Shown here: positions 41,367 to 50,780 of the stretch, in pieces
Layout of the letters: each line of letters begins with the position of its first letter
How positions within the stretch are numbered: position 1 is the stretch's first letter
Origin: Inquilinus limosus DSM 16000
Lineage (GTDB): Bacteria > Pseudomonadota > Alphaproteobacteria > DSM-16000 > Inquilinaceae
Direction: 5' to 3'
Assembly (NCBI RefSeq): GCF_000423185.1
Contig: NZ_AUHM01000009.1
Coordinates: 62,001 to 126,000 of the forward strand
DNA length: 64,000 bases
Program-made: the position numbers and the translations under genes
The notes under the pieces: model-generated
The model's database searches: none
The model's input: the letters and a program-made list of their open reading frames with translations, nothing else
What the model was told of the DNA's origin: nothing

Positions 41367-42581
41367 ATGGACGACATCGATCACCGCAGCCTCGGCAACC
41401 GCCTGGACCTGTTCCATCAGCAGGAGGACGGCCCCGGCATGGTCTTCTGGCATCCGCGCGGCTGGGCGCTGTACCGCCTGGTCGAGGACCATGTCCGAAG
41501 GCGCATGGCCCGGGCCGGCTATCGCGAGGTGCGGACACCGCAACTGCTGGCCCGCGGCCTGTGGAACCGCAGCGGCCATTGGCAGAAATTCGGCGCCCAG
41601 ATGTTCGCGGTGGCCGATGAGGGCCGGATCATGGCGCTGAAGCCGATGAGCTGCCCCGGGCACGTCCAGATCTTCAACAAGCGCGTGCGCTCCTATCGCG
41701 AGCTGCCGATCCGCTATTTCGAGTTCGGCGCCGTGCACCGCAACGAGCCCTCCGGCGCGCTGCAGGGGCTGATGCGGGCCCGCGGCTTCGTCCAGGACGA
41801 CGCCCATGTGTTCTGCCTGCCCGACCAGGTCGAGGCGGAGGTGGCGCGGTTCTGCGGCCTCCTGCGGCGGATCTACGCCGATTTCGGCTTCGACCGCTTC
41901 GACGTCGCCTTCGCCACACGGCCGGCGCAGCGGGCCGGATCGGACGAGGTCTGGGACCGCGCCGAGGCGGCGCTGGCGGAGGCGGCGCGGCAGGCCGGGC
42001 TCGACTTCGAGACCCTGCCCGGCGAGGGCGCCTTCTACGGCCCGAAGCTGGAGTTCCACCTGCGCGACAGCCGCGGCCGGCGCTGGCAGTGCGGCGTCAT
42101 CCAGCTCGACCTGGTGATGCCGGAGCGGCTGGGCGCCGCCTATGTCGACGCTCAAGGCAACCAAGCCATGCCGGTGATGCTGCACCATGCGGTGCTGGGC
42201 AGCCTGGAGCGCTTCATCGGCATCCTGCTCGAGCACCATGAGGGCAAGCTGCCCCTGTGGCTGGCGCCTGAGCAGCTGGTGGTCGCGTCGATCGGCGCCA
42301 ATGACGTGGTCCCGGCCTGCCGGGTGGCGGAGGCTTTCGAGGCCGCGGGGCTGCGCGTCGCCCTCGACGCCCGGCCGGAGCGGCTGTCGCGCAAGATCGT
42401 CGACGCCCATGGCGACGGGGTGCCGGTGCTGGCCGCGATCGGCGCGCGCGAGGCGCGCGACGGGACCGTGGCGCTGCGCTTCCGCGACGGCCGGCAGGAG
42501 TCGCTGCCCCTGGCCGCCGCGATCGCCCGGCTGAGCGCCGAGGCGCAGTCACCGGCGGAAGCCCCTGCCCTTGCCGCCTGA
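41367..42581 (+). CDS. thrS: threonyl-tRNA synthetase paralogue without TGS and editing domains
   Basis: 404 residues against about 640 for ordinary ThrRS. It begins at the catalytic core (DHRSLGNRLDLFHQQEDGPG) and is collinear with E. coli ThrRS to the anticodon-binding domain (WLAPEQLVVASIGAND). Class II motifs are intact: motif 2 RYFEFGAVHRNEPSGALQGL, motif 3 LHHAVLGSLERFIGI. The zinc ligands are present: Cys in MSCPGH, His in VHRNEP, His in MLHHAV. The absent N-terminal TGS and SAD domains are those that hydrolyse Ser-tRNA(Thr). It is preceded by a Thr leader attenuator. A back-up or stress enzyme, or an inhibitor-resistant copy, is likely; the usual thrS is presumably elsewhere. Confidence 0.93.
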   Translation: MDDIDHRSLGNRLDLFHQQEDGPGMVFWHPRGWALYRLVEDHVRRRMARAGYREVRTPQLLARGLWNRSGHWQKFGAQMFAVADEGRIMALKPMSCPGHVQIFNKRVRSYRELPIRYFEFGAVHRNEPSGALQGLMRARGFVQDDAHVFCLPDQVEAEVARFCGLLRRIYADFGFDRFDVAFATRPAQRAGSDEVWDRAEAALAEAARQAGLDFETLPGEGAFYGPKLEFHLRDSRGRRWQCGVIQLDLVMPERLGAAYVDAQGNQAMPVMLHHAVLGSLERFIGILLEHHEGKLPLWLAPEQLVVASIGANDVVPACRVAEAFEAAGLRVALDARPERLSRKIVDAHGDGVPVLAAIGAREARDGTVALRFRDGRQESLPLAAAIARLSAEAQSPAEAPALAA

Positions 42582-42674
42582 TCATCCGGGGCGCGGCGGT
42601 TTATGCTTTGCCGCGCCCCGCTTCGGCGCCAAGCTTCGTCCGTTCCGGGACGATCCCCATCGTCGAGACATCCG

Positions 42675-43391
42675 ATGGCCAGCCCCTCCCTGGCGGCGCA
42701 GGGCGGCCGCCTGCACCGCATCCTGCATCATCTCGGCCAGGAGTTCCGCCACGTCCTGCCGCCGACCCTGTTCTTCCTGGTCGGGTTCAACCTCATCCTG
42801 TTCACGCAATACCTGGCGTTGGCCGAATACCTCACCCGGTCGATCAACTTCGTGGTCGCGACCACGGCGGCGCTGGTGGTCGGCAAGGCGGTGCTGGTCG
42901 CCGACAAGATGCCGTTCCTGCGCCGCTTCGACACCGCGCCGCTGATCCAGCCGATCCTGTTCAAGACCTTCGTCTACTGGACCTTCGTCCTCATCGCCCG
43001 GCTGATCGAGGCCTTCATCCACCATATCGTCGACACCGGCCGGCCCGGCGGTTTCGGCGCTGCCCTGGCGGAGCAGTTCTCCTGGCACCGCTTCCTCTTC
43101 ATCCAGATCTGGATCCTGGTTCTGTTCCTGATCTACACGACGGCCGCCGAGCTGAACGACCTGTTCGGCGACGGCGAGCTGGCTCGGATCCTGTTCCGGC
43201 ATCGCTCGTCCGATCTCAAGCAGACACGGCGGCAGCGTATCCGCGCCCTGGTGCGGCTGAGCCACCTGACCGAGGATCAGCCGACCTCCGCCTTGCGCGA
43301 CCCCGCCACCCCGGCCCATCGCGAACTCGTCGGGCTGATCGAGCAGTTGGCACGGGACACCGGCGCGCGCCGCGGCAGGACCGGCGAATAG
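42675..43391 (+). CDS. four-helix membrane protein, unknown function
   Basis: 238 residues. Predicted helices at about 30-50 (PPTLFFLVGFNLILFTQYLA), 62-80, 95-115 and 145-165, then a soluble C-terminal tail (RHRSSDLKQTRRQRIRALVR) with charged helices. No signal peptide and no family I recognise; a similar four-helix layout is seen in the gene at 46728. Start ATG at 42675. Follows the ThrRS-like gene by 93 bp on the same strand. Confidence 0.8.
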   Translation: MASPSLAAQGGRLHRILHHLGQEFRHVLPPTLFFLVGFNLILFTQYLALAEYLTRSINFVVATTAALVVGKAVLVADKMPFLRRFDTAPLIQPILFKTFVYWTFVLIARLIEAFIHHIVDTGRPGGFGAALAEQFSWHRFLFIQIWILVLFLIYTTAAELNDLFGDGELARILFRHRSSDLKQTRRQRIRALVRLSHLTEDQPTSALRDPATPAHRELVGLIEQLARDTGARRGRTGE

Positions 43392-43488
43392 GAACGGCCG
43401 GCCTCGCCCCGCCCGCGACCGTTCATCGCGGGTGGAGGGCCGCGCCGCCCGCGCTATCCTGCCGACGGACCCGACCGAGACGACAGAG

Positions 43489-44406
43489 ATGGCACGACGG
43501 CTTGCATTGGCGCTGATCCTCCCGGCCGTCGCGGCCCTCGTGCTTCCACCATCGACGGCCTCGGGCCGGGCGTCCGGCACGGATGTCGAGGCGACGCTGA
43601 CCGTCGACGGCGCGGCTCGGAGCTATGTCCTGCACCTGCCGCCCGCCGCGGCGGGACGCGAACCACTGCCTCTGGTCGTGGTGCTGCATGGCGGCGGCGC
43701 CAACGCCGCCAGCGCCATCGAGCTGACCGGTTTCAGCGCCGAGGCCGATGCGGAGGGCTTCATCGTCGCCTACCCGAACGGCACCGGCCGCGCGAAGCCG
43801 ACCGCCGCGACCGCCGGCCAGTTCAGCTGGAACGCCGGCGACTGCTGCGGCGCGGCGATGCGGCGGGACGCGGACGACGTCGGCTTCCTGCGCTCCCTGG
43901 TGTCGACGATCGAGCAGGAGCGCGCGGTCGACCGCCACCGCATCTACGCCGCCGGCTTCTCCGCCGGAGGCATGATGGCCTATCGCCTGGCCTGCGAGGC
44001 CGGCGACATCTTCGCCGGCGTGGCCGTGGTCTCGGGCGCGATCCTGGTGCCGTCCTGCACGCCGACCCGTCCCGTCTCCCTGATCCACATCCACGGCACA
44101 GACGACGAGGCGGTCCCGTTCGACGGCACGGCGGAGCGCGAGAGCTACGCCCGCGCCAAGTTCCCGCCGGTGCGGGACTCGGTCGCCTTCTGGGCCGCCT
44201 TCGACGGTTGCCGGACGAAACCGGTCACGCGGGACTCGGTGGCGGGAATCAAGGCGGAGGACTACCCGGACTGCAAGGCGGGAACCGCGGTGCGGTTCGA
44301 TGTGGTCGAAGGCGGCATCCACGCCTGGCCGGACGGGGCGGACACGCCCGGATTCGCCGCCACGCCGCGGATCTGGCGCTTCTTCGCGGATCATCCGCGG
44401 CTGTAG
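43489..44406 (+). CDS. LpqC/PHB-depolymerase-like secreted esterase
   Basis: 305 residues: signal peptide (MARRLALALILPAVAALVLP) then an alpha/beta hydrolase of the Esterase_PHB family. It opens LTVDGAARSYVLHLPPAAAG; oxyanion region LVVVLHGGGANAASA; nucleophile Ser in AAGFSAGGMMAYRLAC; the catalytic Asp region HIHGTDDEAVPFDG; catalytic His in GGIHAWPDGA. It may act on short polyesters, feruloyl esters or PHB oligomers in the periplasm or outside. Start ATG at 43489. Convergent with pabC. Confidence 0.9.
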   Translation: MARRLALALILPAVAALVLPPSTASGRASGTDVEATLTVDGAARSYVLHLPPAAAGREPLPLVVVLHGGGANAASAIELTGFSAEADAEGFIVAYPNGTGRAKPTAATAGQFSWNAGDCCGAAMRRDADDVGFLRSLVSTIEQERAVDRHRIYAAGFSAGGMMAYRLACEAGDIFAGVAVVSGAILVPSCTPTRPVSLIHIHGTDDEAVPFDGTAERESYARAKFPPVRDSVAFWAAFDGCRTKPVTRDSVAGIKAEDYPDCKAGTAVRFDVVEGGIHAWPDGADTPGFAATPRIWRFFADHPRL

Positions 44407-44412
44407 CAAGGA

Positions 44413-45216
44413 TCAGCCCGGCAGGCCGAGCTCCCGGCGCAGCCCGGCGGCTGTCTCCTCGCCCGTGGAGATCGGGGCATCCTCCAGCCGGGAGGCCGAC
44501 CGGATCGACAGCGCATTGGTCAGCAGCAGCGCCTCCGTCCGCCGCAGGTCTTCGACCGATAGCGGCCGTTCCACCGCCCCCAGCCGCGTCAGCACCTCGG
44601 CCCGCATGATGCCGGGCAGCACCCCCTCCGCCGCCGGCGGCGTCGCCCAGACGCCGCCGATCCGGGCGAAGAGGTTGGCGATGGTGGTCTCGGCCACCCG
44701 GCCGGCGGTGTTCAGCATCACCGCGTCGTCCGCCCCACGCTCCGCCGCTTCGCGCCGGGCCAGCACCGCGTCGAGGTAGTTCAGCGACTTGATCCGGCTG
44801 AGCGGCGAGGCCTGGTTGCGGCAGGTGCCGCGGGCGACGACCAGCGCCACTGGCGTCTGCAGCGGCAGCCCGGCATGGCCGGCGATCAGCACGGTCGGCG
44901 CCGGCGAGGCCGGGGGCAGCACACCGCGCGGGCTGGCGCCGCGGCTGACCGTCAGGCGCAGCGCACCGCTCTCGATCCGTTCGGCCGTGATCACCGCGGC
45001 GCAGGCTTCGACCAGGGTGGCGTCATCGAAGCGCGGCGGGATGCCCAGAACGGCACGGCCCGCGGCCAGGCGCGCCAGATGCCGGTCCAGCCAGACCGCG
45101 GCGCCGTCCAGTACCCGGATGGTCTCGAACAGCCCGTCGCCGAGGGTGAAGCCGCGATCGGCCGGATCGATCCGCGCCGCCTCCGGCGCCAGCAGCTCTC
45201 CGTTCAGCCAGGGCAT
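44413..45216 (-). CDS. pabC: aminodeoxychorismate lyase (class IV aminotransferase fold)
   Basis: 267 residues, PLP fold type IV. The catalytic Lys is in LSRIKSLNYLDAVLARREAA; the entry motif is PADRGFTLGDGLFETIRVLD; LNTAGRVAETTIANLFA supplies the phosphate-binding loop. It makes 4-aminobenzoate from aminodeoxychorismate for folate. ATG overlaps the pabB stop (ATGA), so the two are coupled; a D-amino-acid or branched-chain aminotransferase is the alternative, but the pabB context decides. Confidence 0.92.
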   Translation of the reverse strand: MPWLNGELLAPEAARIDPADRGFTLGDGLFETIRVLDGAAVWLDRHLARLAAGRAVLGIPPRFDDATLVEACAAVITAERIESGALRLTVSRGASPRGVLPPASPAPTVLIAGHAGLPLQTPVALVVARGTCRNQASPLSRIKSLNYLDAVLARREAAERGADDAVMLNTAGRVAETTIANLFARIGGVWATPPAAEGVLPGIMRAEVLTRLGAVERPLSVEDLRRTEALLLTNALSIRSASRLEDAPISTGEETAAGLRRELGLPG

Positions 45217-46592
45217 CAGCCGGGCCCCGCCAGGGCCTGCAGCAGCGGCCGGACCTTCACCATGGCCTCGTCATATTCCGCATCCGGATCGGAGTCGTAG
45301 ACGATGCCGCCGCCCGCCTGGGCCGCGACCTGCCCCTGCGCCCCGCACAGCGTGCGGATGACGATGCTGGAGTCCATCGACCCGTCGAAGCCGAGATGGA
45401 CGATCGAGCCGCAATAGGGCCCGCGCCGCGCCGGCTCGAGCTCTCGGATGATCTCCATCGCCCGGATCTTCGGCGCGCCGGTGATCGAGCCGCCGGGGAA
45501 GCAGGCACGCAGCAGGTCGACCGCACTTCGACCCGTCGCCAGGCGCCCCTCGACCACCGACACCAGGTGGTGCACCCGCGGGAAGGTCTCGAGGCCGCAC
45601 AGCACAGGCACCCGCACGCTGCCGACAGCGCAGACCTTCGACAGGTCGTTGCGCAGCAGGTCGACGATCATCAGGTTCTCGGCCCGGTCCTTCGTGCTGG
45701 CCTGCAGCTCCGCCGCCAGCGCCGCATCCGCCGCCGGATCGACGCCGCGCGGCCGGGTGCCCTTGATCGGCCGGGTCTCGACCCGGCCCGCCGCATCGAC
45801 GGACAGGAACCGCTCCGGCGAGGCGCTGGCGATCCACCGCCCTTCCCCGAGATCGAGGAAGGCGGCGAAGGGCGCGGGCGAGAAGGCGCGCAGGCGGCGA
45901 TGCAGGGTGAAGGGGTCGAGCCCGTCCGGCAGGTCGGCCAGGAAGCGCTGGGTCAGGTTGGCCTGATAGATGTCGCCGGCGGCGATCCAGTCGCGGATCC
46001 GCCGGACGCCGTCGCGATGGACGTCCGCCGGCATCTCCGACCGCCAGACGCCGCGGAGCGTGACGTCGGGCGGCGGCAGCGGCGGGGCGCCGGCGATCGC
46101 GGCGGCGAGGTCGTCGGCCCGCGCTTCCGCCCGGCTGCGGCACGCCGCGGGATCCTCCTCCGGCCAGCCGGCCGACAGCACCCAGCCTCGCCGCTCCACC
46201 ACGTCGAAGACGGCGACGCAGTCGTAGAGGCCGAAAGCGATGTCCGGCAGGTCGAGCCCAACGGGCTGCGGCGCCGGCATGCGGTCGGCGAAGCGTCCGG
46301 CCTCGTAGCCAAGAAAGCCGATCGCGCCGGGCCCGAGCGGCGGCCGCTCCGGATCGGGCTCGATGCGGTAGCGGGCCAGCAGGGCGGAGATCGAGTCGAA
46401 GGGATCGGCCGGAGCCTCCGCGGCGCCGACCTCGAACCACCGGAACGGGTCGGCCGCGACCAGCGACCAGCGCCCGCGGGTGCCGTCGACCAGGGCGGAA
46501 TCGAGCAGCACCGGCCGGGGCCGGCGGCGGATGGCAGCGAAGGCCTCGACCGGATCACGCCAGGGGATCGGCCGGCACAGGACCTGCGGCAT
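45216..46592 (-). CDS. pabB: aminodeoxychorismate synthase component I
   Basis: 458 residues, chorismate-binding enzyme. C-terminal core motifs: DIYQANLTQRF, RIVETRPIKGTRPRG, KDRAENLMIVDLLRNDLSKV, PGGSITGAPKIRAMEIIREL and GGGIVYDSDPDAEYDEAMVK. The N-terminal half carries the structural domain with RPVLLDSALVDGTRGRWSLV. PabB aminates chorismate with ammonia from PabA. ATG at 46592 chosen over in-frame codons up to 46658. Divergent from the gene at 46728. Confidence 0.96.
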   Translation of the reverse strand: MPQVLCRPIPWRDPVEAFAAIRRRPRPVLLDSALVDGTRGRWSLVAADPFRWFEVGAAEAPADPFDSISALLARYRIEPDPERPPLGPGAIGFLGYEAGRFADRMPAPQPVGLDLPDIAFGLYDCVAVFDVVERRGWVLSAGWPEEDPAACRSRAEARADDLAAAIAGAPPLPPPDVTLRGVWRSEMPADVHRDGVRRIRDWIAAGDIYQANLTQRFLADLPDGLDPFTLHRRLRAFSPAPFAAFLDLGEGRWIASASPERFLSVDAAGRVETRPIKGTRPRGVDPAADAALAAELQASTKDRAENLMIVDLLRNDLSKVCAVGSVRVPVLCGLETFPRVHHLVSVVEGRLATGRSAVDLLRACFPGGSITGAPKIRAMEIIRELEPARRGPYCGSIVHLGFDGSMDSSIVIRTLCGAQGQVAAQAGGGIVYDSDPDAEYDEAMVKVRPLLQALAGPG

Positions 46593-46727
46593 GGCGATCG
46601 GCGACAAAGGGAACGGAGTGGCCAAGCTGTGGTTCACGTATCGAGCGGGCTCCGGCAACAGCGCAGCCCGAAGCTAGCACGCTGCGGGTCGGCACACATC
46701 CGGCCGCCCCGCCTTCGGGAGGCATTC

Positions 46728-47252
46728 ATGGAACTGGTTTCCCGCGTGGCCTTCTTTCTCGTCAGCGTCATCCTGATGCTTCTGGCGGCCGGGCTGACCG
46801 GCTACGCGATCTACTCGGTGGTGATCACCTTCCAGACGCCGCACGCCGCGACCGACACGGCGATGCTGGACGTCATCGGCTATCTGATCATCGCCACCGC
46901 CGTCTTCGACGTCGCCAAGTACCTGCTGGAGGAGGAGGTCGCGCGGGGCCAGGAGCGGCGCCGCGCCTCCGAGGTCCGCAAGAGCCTGACCAAGTTCATC
47001 TCGACCATGATCATCGCCGTGTTCCTTGAAGCCCTGGTGGTGATCTTCAAGGTGGCGCGTGACGACGTGAACCTGCTGCTGTACCCGACCATCCTGATCG
47101 TGGCCGGCACCGGCATGATGCTGGGCCTCGGCCTGTTCCAGCGGCTCAGCGCCTCGGTCGAACGCGACATCGAGCGCGGGGCGGTCGACGACAGCGACGA
47201 CGACGAGGATGAAAAGGCACGCCGCCGGCGGCCGAAGCCGTCCCTGCCCTGA
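46728..47252 (+). CDS. membrane protein, unknown function
   Basis: 174 residues with GGGAGG seven bases before the ATG. Helices at about 5-30 (FFLVSVILMLLAAGLTGYAI), 48-68, 88-108 and 118-140, then an acidic-basic tail (DDSDDDEDEKARRRRPKPSL). EEEVARGQERRRASEVRKSL forms a charged cytoplasmic helix. Family not recognised; distant resemblance in layout to the 42675 protein. Convergent with pncB, 9 bp apart. Confidence 0.82.
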   Translation: MELVSRVAFFLVSVILMLLAAGLTGYAIYSVVITFQTPHAATDTAMLDVIGYLIIATAVFDVAKYLLEEEVARGQERRRASEVRKSLTKFISTMIIAVFLEALVVIFKVARDDVNLLLYPTILIVAGTGMMLGLGLFQRLSASVERDIERGAVDDSDDDEDEKARRRRPKPSLP

Positions 47253-47261
47253 ACCCGATCG

Positions 47262-48434
47262 TCAGATCCCGGAGCCCGCCATCGTGTCCGGCCCGGGCCG
47301 GGCGCTGCCGTCCGGGCGCAGCCGCAGCAGCCATTCGCGGCCGACCTTGACCATCGGCTTGCCGTCGTATTCGACGATGTCGGCGGTGGCGTAGGTCTCG
47401 CTCCACCGCTCCGGCAGGAAGCTGCCGGTGCCGACCACGTCGATCGGCGCGCGGGCCAGCGCCATCACCCGGCACTTGGCCGGGCTGAAGCCGCTGGACA
47501 CCACGATCCGCACCTTGCCGAAGCCGGCCTCGTCCAGCTTGTCGCGCAGATGGTGGATCGCCGCGGCCGAGACGCCGGTGCCGATCAGGTGGCGCAGTTC
47601 CTCCTCGCTGCGGTAGCCGCGCACCGCCTCGGGCACGTGCCGCTCCAGAACCGCGTAGGATTCGCCGGGCCCCAGCCCTTCCATGTAGCGGCCGCCGCCG
47701 GTATCGATGCGGACCGACAGCCTGCCGGCCGACGCCATCTCCGGGAAGCGGCGGCAGACCTCGAGCGCGTCGCTGACCTCGCGGGCGAAGTAGTCGACCA
47801 GCACGGTCAGCGGCTCGTCCGGGAACACCTCGTGGAACATCTCGGCCGCGCGCACGGTCGAACCGGCATAGCCGATCAGGGCGTGCGGCATGGTGCCGAG
47901 GCCGGAGGTCTGGCCGAAGAAATGTGCGGTGGCGTCGGTGGCGTTGCCGACGAAGCCCTTGGCATCGTGCTTGCGCCTGGCCCGGGCCGAGCCGACGCTG
48001 GCGGCATAGGCCATCAGCTCCGCCATCTCGGTGCCGGCGCAGTGCCGCGCATCCATCGCCAGGAAGGCCGCACGGGGCAGTTCGGCGCACATGGTGTAGG
48101 CGTTGTAGGCGGCGACGCAGGCGGGTCCGAGCTTCTGCAGCAGCACGGTCTCGCAATCGACCAGATGGCGCAGCGGCCCGGTGATGTAGAGCATCGGCTC
48201 GCCGGAACCGACCCACTTCCCCTCGGCGTAGCGCAGGTCGATCTCGACCGTGAAGCCGCGCTCCTGCGCCACCTGCCGCAGCCAGTCGACCGCCAGGCGC
48301 GGGGCCGAGACCACCGGCCGGCGCAGGAACACCGCATAGGTGACGCGGGTGTCGCCGAAGCGCTCCACGATCCCCTTGGTCCGCAGGAAATACTTGTCGG
48401 TCCAGCGCGACAGATCGTCGACCGAAGGGGTCAT
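47262..48434 (-). CDS. pncB: nicotinate phosphoribosyltransferase
   Basis: 390 residues. Motifs: DKYFLRTKGIVERF at the start, the autophosphorylated-His region and LMAYAASVGSARARRKHD, GFVGNATDATAHFFGQTSGL, LVDYFAREVSDALEVC and VSSGFSPAKCRVMALARAPI. It converts nicotinate and PRPP to NaMN in NAD salvage, using ATP. Start ATG 48434; the longer frame to 48548 overlaps the DAHP synthase gene and is not supported. Confidence 0.93.
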   Translation of the reverse strand: MTPSVDDLSRWTDKYFLRTKGIVERFGDTRVTYAVFLRRPVVSAPRLAVDWLRQVAQERGFTVEIDLRYAEGKWVGSGEPMLYITGPLRHLVDCETVLLQKLGPACVAAYNAYTMCAELPRAAFLAMDARHCAGTEMAELMAYAASVGSARARRKHDAKGFVGNATDATAHFFGQTSGLGTMPHALIGYAGSTVRAAEMFHEVFPDEPLTVLVDYFAREVSDALEVCRRFPEMASAGRLSVRIDTGGGRYMEGLGPGESYAVLERHVPEAVRGYRSEEELRHLIGTGVSAAAIHHLRDKLDEAGFGKVRIVVSSGFSPAKCRVMALARAPIDVVGTGSFLPERWSETYATADIVEYDGKPMVKVGREWLLRLRPDGSARPGPDTMAGSGI

Positions 48435-48516
48435 GGACGCCGTTCCCTTGGAAGATCGGCGGGCCGGCCCGCCGGGGTTGCTGTTCCGCCGCCGCGGCAC
48501 GACGGGCCGCGTGTCC

Positions 48517-49905
48517 CTATTCCGCCGCCGCGGCCCGGCGGGCCGCATCCTGGGCGCTGCGCTCCTGCTTCAGCTTCTCGGCGATCAGGAAGGCCAGCTC
48601 GAGCGACTGGCTGGCGTTCAGCCGCGGGTCGACCGCGGTCTGGTAGCGCAGCGACAGCGCTTCGTCGGTGATGGCCTGGGCGCCGCCGGTGCATTCGGTG
48701 ACGTCCTGGCCGGTCATCTCGAAATGCACGCCGCCCGGATGGGTGCCCTCGGCCCGGTGCACGTCGAAGAAGTCGCGCACCTCGAACAGGATCCGGTCGA
48801 AGGGGCGGGTCTTGTAGCCGGAGGGCGAGGTGATGGTGTTGCCGTGCATCGGGTCGCAGGCCCAGACCACGGCGCGCCCCTCCTCCCGCACCCGGCGCAG
48901 CAGCGGCGGCAGCTTCTCCGCCACCTTGTCGGCGCCCATGCGCACGATCAGGGTCAGCCGCCCGGCCTCGTTGTCCGGGTTCAGCGCATCGATCAGCCGG
49001 ATCAGGTCGTCGGGGGCCAGCGACGGGCCGCATTTCAGGCCCAGCGGGTTCTTCACCCCGCGCAGGAACTCGACATGCGCGCCGTCGGCCTGGCGGGTGC
49101 GGTCGCCGATCCACAGCAGATGGGCGGAGACGTCGTACCAGTCGCCGGTGGTGCTGTCGATCCGGGTCAGCGCCTGCTCATAGGGCAGCAGCAGCGCCTC
49201 GTGGCTGGTGTAGAAATCGGTCTCGCGGATCGCCGGCGTGGTCTCGGCGGTGACGCCGCAGGCGGCCATGAACTCCAACGCCTCGTCGATCCGGGTGGCG
49301 AAGGCCTCGTAGCGCTCGCCCCAGGGCGACCGGGTGACGAAGCCCAGGTTCCACTGGTGCACCTTGTGCAGGTCGGCATAGCCGCCCTGGGCGAAGGCGC
49401 GCAGCAGGTTCAGCGTGGCGGCGGACTGGTTGTAGGCCTGCACCATGCGGGCCGGGTCGGGCACGCGCGAGGCCTCGTCGAATTCGACGCCGTTGACGAT
49501 GTCGCCGCGGTAGGAGGGCAGCGAGACGCCGTCGATTGTCTCCATGTCGGCGGAGCGCGGCTTGGCGAACTGCCCGGCCATGCGGCCGACCTTCACCACC
49601 GGCATGCCGGCGCCGAAGGTCAGGATGACCGCCATCTGCAGCAGCACGCGGAAGGTGTCGCGGATCTTGTCGGGGTGGAACTCGACGAAGCTCTCGGCGC
49701 AGTCGCCGCCCTGCAGCAGGAAGGCCTGGCCTTCGGCGACACGGCCGAGCGACGCCTTCAGCGAACGGGCCTCACCGGCGAAGACCAGCGGCGGATATTT
49801 CGACAGGGTCTGCTCCGCCGCCGCCAGCCTGGCCGCGTCGGGATATTGCGGCATCTGCTTCGCCGGCCTGCTGCGCCAGGACTCCGGGGTCCACCGATCG
49901 GCCAT
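48517..49905 (-). CDS. class II 3-deoxy-7-phosphoheptulonate (DAHP) synthase
   Basis: 462 residues of the plant-like type II family. Landmarks: [39 protein letters not shown] (metal-binding Cys), [55 protein letters not shown] and [20 protein letters not shown]. First step of the shikimate route (PEP plus erythrose 4-phosphate). ATG 49905 follows GGAG at nine bases; a GTG just upstream is less likely. It supplies chorismate that PabB nearby consumes. Confidence 0.96.
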   Translation of the reverse strand: MADRWTPESWRSRPAKQMPQYPDAARLAAAEQTLSKYPPLVFAGEARSLKASLGRVAEGQAFLLQGGDCAESFVEFHPDKIRDTFRVLLQMAVILTFGAGMPVVKVGRMAGQFAKPRSADMETIDGVSLPSYRGDIVNGVEFDEASRVPDPARMVQAYNQSAATLNLLRAFAQGGYADLHKVHQWNLGFVTRSPWGERYEAFATRIDEALEFMAACGVTAETTPAIRETDFYTSHEALLLPYEQALTRIDSTTGDWYDVSAHLLWIGDRTRQADGAHVEFLRGVKNPLGLKCGPSLAPDDLIRLIDALNPDNEAGRLTLIVRMGADKVAEKLPPLLRRVREEGRAVVWACDPMHGNTITSPSGYKTRPFDRILFEVRDFFDVHRAEGTHPGGVHFEMTGQDVTECTGGAQAITDEALSLRYQTAVDPRLNASQSLELAFLIAEKLKQERSAQDAARRAAAAE

Positions 49906-50030
49906 CACCGTACACTCCGCACCTTGGGACCCGCCGCACTCTCCCCGCGCGCGGGACCGGATGTGAGGCTATACGCCTGCCCATCCGGTATTTCCAGCGT
50001 CGCAGCGCAGCCCTCCCATGACAAGGACCG

Positions 50031-50780
50031 CTACGCGGGCTTGTCCGCGGCCAGCAGCAGGAAGGGCGGCCGGCGCCGTTGCAGCGCGAGCTCCGGCCGC
50101 GCCTGCAGCGCCGCCGGCTCGGCCTCGGGCTCCTCCAATCGCGCCAGGGTCAGCCCGGCGTCGATCAGGCCGTTCACATAGCCGGCGACGGTGCGGTGGT
50201 ATTTGACCACGCCGTCGACGAACCAGCGCGTGTCGCGCCGGCCCTCCTCGCCGTAGCGATCGACCGGCCAGTGCAGTTCCGTGCCGGCCTCATCGCGATG
50301 CCATTGGCCGCTGCCCAGCGCCGTGCAGATCGGATGCTCGACCGAGAAGGCGAAGCGACCGCCGGGCGCCAGCGCGGCGGCGATCTTCCGGACGGCGGCC
50401 GGATAGTCGGCGACATAGTGCAGGGCCAGCGAGGAGACGGCCAGATCGAACGCCCCCTTCTCCACCGCCAACGTCTCGATGGCGGCGTGCTCATACCGGA
50501 CGGCCGGGTCCTCGGTCCGCCGCTTGGCCTCCGCCAGCATCTTCGCCGACACGTCGATCGCCAGCACGGAGGCCGCCCCGCGCGCCCGGGCGGCGCGGGC
50601 GAAGTCGCCGAAGCCGCAGCCGAGATCGAGGATGCGCAGGCCCGCCAGCGAAGCCGGCAGCAGCCGCGCCAGCGCCGGCTGCTCCAGCACCGTGTTCAGC
50701 CCGCTCTCCGTCTCGCGCAGCGCGGCGTAGCCGGCGAAGAAGGTCGGGTCGTCGTAGATGTTCTGCGGCGCGTCGGTCAT
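50031..50780 (-). CDS. class I SAM-dependent methyltransferase
   Basis: 249 residues with methyltransferase motif [21 protein letters not shown], motif [19 protein letters not shown] and motif [22 protein letters not shown]. The C-terminal part ([40 protein letters not shown]) matches the subgroup that handles small molecules. Substrate unknown. ATG overlaps the gor stop (ATGA), so it is coupled to gor. Confidence 0.92.
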   Translation of the reverse strand: MTDAPQNIYDDPTFFAGYAALRETESGLNTVLEQPALARLLPASLAGLRILDLGCGFGDFARAARARGAASVLAIDVSAKMLAEAKRRTEDPAVRYEHAAIETLAVEKGAFDLAVSSLALHYVADYPAAVRKIAAALAPGGRFAFSVEHPICTALGSGQWHRDEAGTELHWPVDRYGEEGRRDTRWFVDGVVKYHRTVAGYVNGLIDAGLTLARLEEPEAEPAALQARPELALQRRRPPFLLLAADKPA

